The position numbers and the translations under genes are program-made. Positions 8,709 to 13,852 of a DNA stretch of 13,852 bases are shown piece by piece. Source of the stretch: Planctomycetota bacterium (GTDB taxonomy: Bacteria > Planctomycetota > UBA8742 > JACQVU01); NCBI GenBank assembly GCA_016209585.1, contig JACQVU010000381.1, positions 1 through 13,852 on the forward strand, given 5' to 3'. Positions within the stretch are counted from its first letter, which is position 1. Every line of letters starts with the position of its first letter. The notes beneath the pieces are model-generated. The model did no database searches and was not told the origin of the DNA. It was given only the letters and a program-made list of their open reading frames with translations.

Positions 8709-10157
8709 GTGGCTGCGGCCACCGCCGCCGTCGCGCCCGCGCCCGCGCCGCCCGCGCCCGCGGTGACTCCAACGCAGACGCCGGCGAGCGAGATGGTGGC
8801 GGAAAGCGTCGCTGAATCTCCAGCCGCGCCCGCGAGTCTCCCCGCGGCGTCCGGCGAGCCGGCGCCCCCCGCCCCCGCGGGGGGCCAGAAGGCCGCTGAT
8901 GCTGTTCCCCGGCGGCCCAAGCCGCGGGCCAAGGCGAAGGCCGTGGCCGCGGCGGATGCAGAGCCGAAAGGTGAAGCCGAACCCACGGTTGACGTGGCGG
9001 CGACGCCGGCCGAGCCGGTCGAGGCCACGGAGCCGGACGCCCGGGGCGCGGAACCGGACCCCAAGGTCGATCCGGCTGACGCCATCCAGATGATCGGCTG
9101 GGCCGAAGCGCGCCAGCCAGGGTTTCCGTACGCGCTGGAGTTGCAGGCGTTCTACAACGCCCACCACCACCACTTCATGGTAGACCGCGCGCAGTACGCC
9201 CGGCCGGGCGCGGCGAACCCGGGCCGCCACCCGCGCCGGGAGCGCGCCCGCATCGAGCAACTGGTGGCCGCGCGCGCGCCGCTGGCTGAGCAGGGGCTCG
9301 ACAAGGCGACGTTCAACGCCGTGATGGAGTGGGGCTTCTGCCGCACGCTACCCATCGAGGAGGCTTTCCTGGTGGAGGTCACGCAGGATGCCTTCCGCCG
9401 CGCCGCGGCCGGCGACGGGGCGGGCGCGCTTGACGATCTGCTCTCGCTGCCGCTCTTCTCCATCGCCCGCGCCTCGCTGGTGCTGGCGGTGGCTGACCCG
9501 GAGCGGTTCGCGGTCTACGATCACCGCGTGGCCACGGCGCTGTCCGGTCTGCGCGCCGACGGCAAGCGGCTCTTTCCGGTGCCGCCCGGTCGCGCGCGCC
9601 ACTGCGACCTGCTCTCCAAGGCCGGGTTCGTCGCCGCCTACGGCCGGTATCTCCAGGCCATGGACCTGCTGGCCGAACAGTACCGCCGCCAGCACGACCG
9701 CCCCTGGCGGGTGGCCGACGTGGAAATGGCGCTCTCCCAGATGGGCGCGCGCGGCGTCGCGCTGGAGGGCGGGCTGGCCGGCGATCCGCCCGCCGAGCCG
9801 TACGGCGCCAGTTGCTTCACGCTGGGGCGCGGGGCGCAGGCGCGGCGCTTTCAGGCCACGCTTTCCACCGAGGGCATTCACCTCAAGGCCGGCGAGGAAC
9901 AGGTGCGCTTCGACTGGGCGCTCATCGACGAACTGGTCGCCGCGAAGGGCGGCCAGGAGATCGCCGTGGGCGCCGTCCAGAAAGTCCCGGCCGACAATAC
10001 CCTGGCGCTCTTCCTCCGCGACCACGCCATCGACCACAAGTGGGCCTCCCATCTCGCCGCCCTGCTGGTCGAGGCCGGCGACGCCCGCTCTTTCCGCTAC
10101 GGCGGAGATCGCATGACGCGCCTCTATGTCCGGATCAAGGAAGCGGGAGAGAACTAG
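8709..10157 (+). CDS. Unrecognised protein: disordered Pro/Ala-rich N-terminus, possible HhH-GPD/OGG-like core
   Basis: A 482-residue protein (from GTG 8709) with no family I can name firmly. Residues 1-123 are low-complexity Pro/Ala/Glu and probably disordered. Residues 125-346 look helical and include AHHHHF (151-156) and a segment at 247-278 running from LPLFSIARASLVLAVA to the YDHRV motif (D271). That segment recalls the helix-hairpin-helix plus catalytic Asp of HhH-GPD/OGG-fold DNA glycosylases; this is weak, motif-level inference. Residues 365-482 appear beta-rich. The start is doubtful: no Shine-Dalgarno is properly spaced before GTG 8709, and ATG 8793 or ATG 9090 are alternatives. The frame matches that of the S9 peptidase upstream, with only one TAG and 42 in-frame coding-like bases between. 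The 3' end abuts the epimerase gene and contains its ribosome binding site. Confidence 0.75.
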   Translation: MAAATAAVAPAPAPPAPAVTPTQTPASEMVAESVAESPAAPASLPAASGEPAPPAPAGGQKAADAVPRRPKPRAKAKAVAAADAEPKGEAEPTVDVAATPAEPVEATEPDARGAEPDPKVDPADAIQMIGWAEARQPGFPYALELQAFYNAHHHHFMVDRAQYARPGAANPGRHPRRERARIEQLVAARAPLAEQGLDKATFNAVMEWGFCRTLPIEEAFLVEVTQDAFRRAAAGDGAGALDDLLSLPLFSIARASLVLAVADPERFAVYDHRVATALSGLRADGKRLFPVPPGRARHCDLLSKAGFVAAYGRYLQAMDLLAEQYRRQHDRPWRVADVEMALSQMGARGVALEGGLAGDPPAEPYGASCFTLGRGAQARRFQATLSTEGIHLKAGEEQVRFDWALIDELVAAKGGQEIAVGAVQKVPADNTLALFLRDHAIDHKWASHLAALLVEAGDARSFRYGGDRMTRLYVRIKEAGEN

Positions 10158-11132
10158 GTGGCCATTCTCGTCACCGGCGGGGCCGGGTTCATCGGCTCCC
10201 ATTTGTGCGAGTCGCTGTTGAAATCGGGCGCTGACGTGGTGGCGCTCGACAATTTCAACGATTTCTACTCGCCGGCCATCAAGCGCCGCAACGCCGAGGA
10301 ACTGCGCGCCGCGGCGCGCGAAAAAGGCGCGGGGCGGTTCGAGATGATCGAGGGCGACCTGCGCGACGAGGCGCTGATCGACCGCCTGGCCGCCCGTTCC
10401 GACGTCGACCAGGTCGCCCATCTGGCGGCCATGGCCGGCGTGCGGCCCAGCATCGAGCGGCCGGACCTCTACGTGGACGTCAACGTGCGCGGCACGCTCA
10501 ACCTCCTTTCGGCCATGCAGGCCCACGGCAAGCGATTCCTCGTCTTCGCCTCCACCTCCTCGGTCTACGGCGAGAACGAGAAGGTCCCCTTCAGCGAGAC
10601 GGACCCCGTTGATCACCCCATCTCCCCCTACGCCGCCACCAAGCGCGCCGGGGAACTGATGGCCCACGTCTACCACCGGCTGTTCGGCCTGCGCGTGGTC
10701 TGCCTGCGGTTCTTCACGGTGTACGGTCCCCGCGGCCGGCCCGACATGGCCATATACAAGTTCACCCGATTGATCCACGAGGAGAAGCCGCTGCCCTTCT
10801 TCGGCGACGGCTCCACCCGCCGCGACTATACCTACGTGGCCGACATCATCCAGGGCGTCCGCCGGGCGTTGGACTTCAACCGCCAAAGCGCGGTCTTCGA
10901 GATCGTCAATCTCGGCGAGTCCCGCACCACCACGCTCTCGCGTCTCGTCCAGATCATTGAGGCCGGCCTCGGGAAGAAGGCGATCCTGGAACCCCGGCCC
11001 GTCCAGCCCGGCGACGTGCCGGCCACGTACGCCGACATCACCAAGGCGCGGCTCTTGCTGGGGTACGACCCCCACACGCCGGTGGAGGAGGGGATCCCGC
11101 GGTTCATCGCGTGGTTCAAGACCACGGTCTGA
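10158..11132 (+). CDS. NAD-dependent epimerase, UDP-glucuronate 4-epimerase-like
   Basis: A 324-residue extended short-chain dehydrogenase/reductase that most likely interconverts UDP-glucuronate and UDP-galacturonate for surface polysaccharide synthesis in the cytoplasm. The NAD-binding motif GGAGFIG is at 7-13, a Ser/Thr active-site segment STSSVYG at 132-138, and the catalytic YxxxK at Y158-K162 (SPYAATK). The DNFNDFYSP segment (31-39) and RFFTVYGPRGRPDMAIYKFT (184-203) are characteristic of UDP-glucuronate 4-epimerases rather than GalE. RRDYTYVADI and QPGDVPATYAD are also family-typical. The start is GTG, directly after the upstream TAG, with GGGAGAG (10145-10151) 6 bases before it inside the preceding gene, so translation is probably coupled. 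The length is normal for the family. A related UDP-sugar epimerase activity cannot be excluded. Confidence 0.9.
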   Translation: MAILVTGGAGFIGSHLCESLLKSGADVVALDNFNDFYSPAIKRRNAEELRAAAREKGAGRFEMIEGDLRDEALIDRLAARSDVDQVAHLAAMAGVRPSIERPDLYVDVNVRGTLNLLSAMQAHGKRFLVFASTSSVYGENEKVPFSETDPVDHPISPYAATKRAGELMAHVYHRLFGLRVVCLRFFTVYGPRGRPDMAIYKFTRLIHEEKPLPFFGDGSTRRDYTYVADIIQGVRRALDFNRQSAVFEIVNLGESRTTTLSRLVQIIEAGLGKKAILEPRPVQPGDVPATYADITKARLLLGYDPHTPVEEGIPRFIAWFKTTV

Positions 11133-11160
11133 CCCGGCGGCTCTTCCGGGGCGGAAAAAA

Positions 11161-11195
11161 GCTGGCGCCGCAATGAACCGCCGGCCCCCTTTTCT
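11161..11195 (+). terminator. Weak candidate terminator after the epimerase
   Basis: GCTGGCG (11161-11167) can pair with CGCCGGC (11179-11185), seven pairs with one G-U, closing an 11-base loop. It is followed by CCCCCTTTTCTCGTT. The T-tract is poor, so this is only a possible intrinsic terminator 28 bases after the epimerase stop. Confidence 0.3.
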
Positions 11196-11225
11196 CGTTG
11201 GAAGTGGCGTGGCCCGCGTGACCGC

Positions 11226-11253
11226 TTGAAATTCCCCGGACACCCTTTACACT
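11226..11253 (+). promoter_or_regulatory. Candidate sigma70-type promoter of the exbB-exbD operon
   Basis: TTGAAA (11226-11231) and TACACT (11248-11253) are separated by 16 bases and stand out in an otherwise GC-rich spacer. Transcription would start near 11260, giving a leader of about 125 bases before the exbB-like ATG. The leader contains one short CCGGC/GCCGG hairpin around 11342-11356 and no riboswitch I recognise. Confidence 0.5.
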
Positions 11254-11384
11254 GGCGGGGTCAGCGTGGTGGTTCCCCCTGGAGTCACAAATACCTGTGC
11301 TGAGGCGTTCGGGCGCGCCGTGCGGCCCATGTGAAGACGTGGCCGGCGAGCGCCGGGCAACAGGAACGACGGAGGCGGAAGGAC

Positions 11385-12134
11385 ATGTCGAAGGCGTCGC
11401 GGGTGCTGATGGCCGTGCTGGTCGCCGGCTTCACGATTTTCGGGCCGAGCGCGGCCCTGGCCGAGGAGGCTCCGGCCGGGGGGGAGTCGAGCATTTTCCA
11501 GGACTACGTCGTCGCGGGCGGCGCCATCGGGTTGGTGATCGAGTGCGGCACGGTCATCCAGCTGGCGCTGCTCATCGAGGGGCTGATCAACCTGCAGCGC
11601 GCCAAGGTGATGCCCACGCAACTGATCGAGGACCTGGAGGCCATGATTGAGGAAGGGCTGGCCGACGGCGCGGCGCTGGGCGAGGAGCAGTTGACGGAAC
11701 TCATCGATCGCTGCGAGCGCGAGCAGTGCCACCTGGCGCGGGTGATGCTGGCCGCCTTCAACAACCTGCCGTTCGGCGTGGGGGAGGCGCTGACGGGCAT
11801 GCGGGCGGCGCTGACGAACGTCGAGACGGCGATGAACTCCAAGATCTCCTGGCAGAGTCTGCTGGCCTCCATCGCCACCATGCTCGGGTTGTTCGGCACG
11901 GTGTTTGGCATGATCGGGGCCTTCAAGGTCATCGCCAACGAGGCCAACGTCTCGGCGAAGTCGGTGGCCGGGCAGATTCAGGTGGCGCTGGTCACCACCT
12001 TCCAGGGCTTGCAGGTCGCCATTCCGACGCTGATCCAGTCCTTCTACTTCCAGAACCGCGTGTTCAAGCTGCACGGCGACCTGGCCACGGTGTGCGAGGA
12101 CCTGCTCGGCAAGTTCCGGGAACGGACCATGTGA
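11385..12134 (+). CDS. MotA/TolQ/ExbB-family proton channel protein
   Basis: A 249-residue inner-membrane subunit of an ExbB/TolQ-type proton channel that, with ExbD/TolR partners, uses the proton gradient to drive envelope work. Residues 1-26 form a cleavable-looking signal peptide ending in ALA before EEAPAGG, a feature of larger ExbB-like proteins rather than classical ExbB. TM1 lies at about 38-62, a cytoplasmic segment at about 70-150, TM2 at about 156-182 with GLFGTVFGMIGAF, and TM3 at about 197-222 with ALVTTFQGLQVAIPTLI. T204/T205 correspond roughly to the conserved TM3 Thr of the family. The start at ATG 11385 is supported by GGAGG (11371-11375), 9 bases upstream; an earlier in-frame start at 11331 would put charged residues before the signal peptide. 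It is the first gene of a four-gene plus-strand operon. Whether it serves TonB-like, Tol-like or gliding-type machinery cannot be told here. Confidence 0.93.
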   Translation: MSKASRVLMAVLVAGFTIFGPSAALAEEAPAGGESSIFQDYVVAGGAIGLVIECGTVIQLALLIEGLINLQRAKVMPTQLIEDLEAMIEEGLADGAALGEEQLTELIDRCEREQCHLARVMLAAFNNLPFGVGEALTGMRAALTNVETAMNSKISWQSLLASIATMLGLFGTVFGMIGAFKVIANEANVSAKSVAGQIQVALVTTFQGLQVAIPTLIQSFYFQNRVFKLHGDLATVCEDLLGKFRERTM

Positions 12135-12141
12135 GACTCCC

Positions 12142-12171
12142 CCTCCCGCCGCGGCGCCGGCCGGCGGGAGG
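12142..12171 (+). promoter_or_regulatory. Stable hairpin between exbB-like and first exbD-like gene
   Basis: CCTCCCGCCG (12142-12151) is perfectly complementary to CGGCGGGAGG (12162-12171), giving a 10-bp GC-rich stem with a 10-base GC-rich loop that starts 7 bases after the exbB-like stop. No T-run follows, so it is probably not a full terminator. It could stabilise the exbB mRNA end or lower downstream expression. Confidence 0.55.
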
Positions 12172-12191
12172 CTCCAGACGAGGACGCGCCC

Positions 12192-12692
12192 ATGGCGAAA
12201 AAGGCGTCAGCCAAGATGGACCTCACCTCCATGAGTGACGTCACGTTCATGCTGGTGATTTTCTTCGTGATCTGCACCGAGATTGCCTCGCAGGAGATCG
12301 CCCAGCTGGAGTTGCCCAGCACCATCAAGTCGGTGGTCGACGACGCCCCGAAGCCGGAGCGCCTGGTGATCAACATCGTCCGGTACGACGACGCCGCCGC
12401 GGTCCAGAACGGTGACAAGCCCGGCGCCGGCTACGTCTCCATCCGCGCCGAGCCTTACGACTTCAAGCGCAACAAAGACAAACTGGTGAAACTCCTCCGC
12501 CTGGAGGCCTTCAACGCCAACGGCAAGAAACTGAAGCCGGAGGAAGACGGGGCCTCGCCGCGCGAGGTCATTCTGCGAGCCGACCGCGGCGTCAACTACG
12601 AGTACTTCCAGAAGTTGATTCAGCTGTGCGCGCTCGACCAGCAGGTGCGCATCTACAAACTTCAGATCGCCATCAAGAAGGTCAACGAGTAG
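12192..12692 (+). CDS. ExbD/TolR-family protein, copy 1 (divergent)
   Basis: A 166-residue protein with a short cytoplasmic N-terminus, one membrane helix at about 17-31 and a periplasmic domain. It is the proton-channel partner of the ExbB-like protein. LTSMSDVTFMLVIFFVI (11-27) matches the ExbD/TolR helix, with D16 as the expected proton-carrying Asp; the usual TP before this Asp reads TS here. The C-terminal region (VILRADRGVNYEYFQKLIQL, about 126-145) resembles the ExbD/TolR periplasmic fold. GAGGA (12180-12184) stands 7 bases before the ATG. It shares the first 30 or so residues closely with the two following ExbD-like proteins, but its periplasmic domain is clearly different, so it probably forms a distinct subunit. 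Confidence 0.92.
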   Translation: MAKKASAKMDLTSMSDVTFMLVIFFVICTEIASQEIAQLELPSTIKSVVDDAPKPERLVINIVRYDDAAAVQNGDKPGAGYVSIRAEPYDFKRNKDKLVKLLRLEAFNANGKKLKPEEDGASPREVILRADRGVNYEYFQKLIQLCALDQQVRIYKLQIAIKKVNE

Positions 12693-12737
12693 CAAGCGCC
12701 GCGACGCCACAGACCGTCTCTCCCGGAGCGACCACCG

Positions 12738-13265
12738 ATGGGAAAAAAGGCCGAGTCACAGATTGACCTCACCTCCATGAGCGATGTGACCTTCATGCTC
12801 ATCATCTTCTTCGTGATCGCCACGAAGTTCAAAGAGCAGGAGAACCGCATCGACGCCAACCTTCCCAAGGACATCGGCGGCGCCACCGCGCCGTCCGTGC
12901 CCATGCTCAATCTCTCCGTCAAGATCTTCATCGACAAGCGTGAGCGGTTCTCGGCCCCGGTGGTCAACCTCAACGGCACGGACATCGGCGGCTATTCGCC
13001 CGCCATTCGTCCCCGGCCCGCGACCAGCGCGAAGGCGAAAGACCAGCAGGCCATGGTCGACTGGTACGCTTCCGTGAACAAGGCCAACTGGTCCTATTTC
13101 AACAAGGTCTACCAGGAGATGGAGCGGCTCAAGAAGACCAACGCCTTTGAAAAGACCGAGATCGACGCCCCCCCGGATTGCCCCTTCGAGTACGTCGCTC
13201 TGGTCCTCGACTGTTGCAAGCGCTCCGGCATGCCCAAGATCACCTTCGCCGCGAAACCGGAGTAG
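12738..13265 (+). CDS. ExbD/TolR-family protein, copy 2
   Basis: A 175-residue single-pass inner-membrane protein: cytoplasmic MGKKAESQI, helix LTSMSDVTFMLIIFFVI (11-27) with D16, then a periplasmic domain ending in FEYVALVLDCCKRSGMPKIT (about 150-169), which is a recognisable ExbD/TolR C-terminal pattern. GGAG (12725-12728) lies 9 bases before the ATG. The gene follows copy 1 after 45 bases and is very similar to copy 3 downstream. The periplasmic part carries an Arg/Pro segment (IRPRP) and a Trp/Tyr-rich stretch (VDWYASVNKANWSYF, about 107-121) shared only with copy 3. Confidence 0.93.
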   Translation: MGKKAESQIDLTSMSDVTFMLIIFFVIATKFKEQENRIDANLPKDIGGATAPSVPMLNLSVKIFIDKRERFSAPVVNLNGTDIGGYSPAIRPRPATSAKAKDQQAMVDWYASVNKANWSYFNKVYQEMERLKKTNAFEKTEIDAPPDCPFEYVALVLDCCKRSGMPKITFAAKPE

Positions 13266-13411
13266 GCAGCCATCCCGCCGTCGCGGGGGCGCGGGCGCGC
13301 GGCGGCCAGATCATCGCGCGCGGCCCCGCGACCACCAACCCCCCGGGAGAGATCAGACCTCCCGCGTCGGGGCCGGGGAGCGGAGCGTTGTTTCCCGGAA
13401 AGGAGCCACCC
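13266..13411 (+). promoter_or_regulatory. Hairpin-rich spacer between exbD copies 2 and 3
   Basis: The 146-base spacer holds at least two inverted repeats. CCCGC-CGTC-GCGGG lies just after the copy 2 stop. CGGGAG (13344-13349) with CTCCCG (13359-13364) closes a 9-base loop and is flanked by further C/G-runs that could extend the stem. No T-run follows either. No promoter match was convincing, so copy 3 is probably expressed from the same transcript. Confidence 0.4.
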
Positions 13412-13852
13412 ATGGCGAAGAAAGCCGAGTCCAGATTAGACCTCACGTCCATGAGCGACGTGACGTTCATGCTGATCATCTTTTTCGTGATCGCGACCCG
13501 GTTCAAAGAGCAGGAGAACCGCATCGACTCCAACCTCCCCAAGGACGTGGGCGGCGGCATCGAGCCTTCCGTGCCCATGTTCAACCTCTCCGTCAAGATC
13601 TTCGTCGACCAGCGTGAGGGGTTCTCGGCCCCGGTGGTGAAACTCAACGACACGGAGATCGGCGGCTACTCGCCCACCATTCGTCCGCGACCCCGGACCA
13701 GCGCGCAGGCGGAAGACCAGCAGGCCCTGGTGGACTGGTACGCTTCCGTGAACAAGGCCAACTGGGCCTATTTCGACAAGGTTTACCGCGAGATAGAGCG
13801 GCTCAAGACGACCAACGCCTTCGAGAAAACCGAGATTGACGCCCCCGCGGAC
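13412..13852 (+). CDS. ExbD/TolR-family protein, copy 3 (partial, runs off window)
   Basis: The frame opens at ATG 13412 behind a strong AAAGGAG (13399-13405, 6-base spacing) and stays open for 147 codons to the window edge, so the C-terminus is missing. The N-terminus MAKKAESRL is followed by LTSMSDVTFMLIIFFVI with D16 and a periplasmic domain nearly matching copy 2. By direct comparison 120 of 147 residues are identical with no gaps (about 82%). About 28 further residues are expected if the length equals copy 2. It should be an alternative or additional ExbD subunit of the same channel. Confidence 0.93.
   Translation, partial: MAKKAESRLDLTSMSDVTFMLIIFFVIATRFKEQENRIDSNLPKDVGGGIEPSVPMFNLSVKIFVDQREGFSAPVVKLNDTEIGGYSPTIRPRPRTSAQAEDQQALVDWYASVNKANWAYFDKVYREIERLKTTNAFEKTEIDAPAD

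Larger units (their letters stand above)
12738..13852 (+). repeat. Tandem duplication of an exbD-like gene (units 674 bases apart)
   Basis: Bases 12738-13178 align without gaps to 13412-13852, and the two products share 120 of 147 residues. The similarity begins at the start codons and does not visibly extend into the spacers (45 and 146 bases), which differ. Many changes are conservative (I/V, K/R, D/E), consistent with an older duplication under purifying selection. Confidence 0.85.

Noticed and set aside
6753..9260. 835-codon open frame on the minus strand
   Set aside because: It lies opposite the S9 peptidase and the next gene and runs across their boundary. The product is Gly/Arg/His/Val-rich without motifs, a usual artefact of antisense frames in high-GC genes.
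11133..11160. CCCGG/CCGGG hairpin followed by an A-run after the epimerase
   Set aside because: The A-run is on the coding strand and precedes rather than follows the stem on the other strand, so it is not an intrinsic terminator in either orientation.
9348..11243. 631-codon open frame on the minus strand
   Set aside because: It is antisense to the unknown protein and the epimerase, whose motifs are clear, and has low-complexity composition with no domain pattern.
1..13852. Search for CRISPR arrays, tRNA or rRNA genes, insertion sequences and attachment sites
   Set aside because: I saw no regularly spaced repeats, tRNA-like cloverleaf, rRNA motif, transposase or integrase coding sequence by eye.

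Overview
The window comes from a high-GC Gram-negative bacterium. Two things support this: an ExbB/TolQ-type inner-membrane proton channel followed by several ExbD/TolR partners, and strong GGAGG-type ribosome binding sites. Multi-ExbD clusters, secreted proteins with EF-hand-like loops, and S9 peptidases without signal peptides remind me of Planctomycetota, Hydrogenedentota or related metagenomic lineages. That placement is inference; there is no rRNA or other marker gene to settle it.

Left part (minus strand): positions 1 to about 417 hold the N-terminal part of a probably secreted protein with an EF-hand-like loop. Its 5' end looks damaged, because a CTGACAACT repeat and an eight-base homopolymer separate the Shine-Dalgarno/ATG and the signal-peptide-like sequence from the open frame. 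After a repeat-bearing spacer comes one very large gene (665-6337, minus, 1890 residues). It encodes a DUF4011 / superfamily 1 helicase / Vsr-like nuclease / DUF3320 protein, an architecture associated with single-gene antiviral defence. A good sigma70-like promoter lies about 100 bases upstream of its ATG.

Middle part (plus strand): after a 421-base divergent intergenic region come three closely packed genes. They are an S9 prolyl-oligopeptidase-like peptidase (6759-8666), an unrecognised protein with a disordered Pro/Ala-rich N-terminus and a possible HhH-GPD/OGG-like helical core (8709-10157), and a UDP-glucuronate 4-epimerase-like enzyme (10158-11132). The first two genes are in the same reading frame. 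A single TAG inside a continuous Pro/Ala-rich linker is all that separates them, so they may be one interrupted or readthrough gene.

Right part (plus strand): behind a candidate promoter and a 130-base leader lies an energy-transducing membrane operon: exbB-like (11385-12134), then three exbD/tolR-like genes (12192-12692, 12738-13265, and 13412 to the window end). The last two are a tandem duplication, 120 of 147 residues identical without gaps. Stable GC-rich hairpins sit between exbB and the first exbD, and between the second and third exbD. The ExbB and ExbD proteins should form a proton-driven complex that energises an outer-membrane or envelope process; no TonB, TolA or Pal partner is visible within the window.
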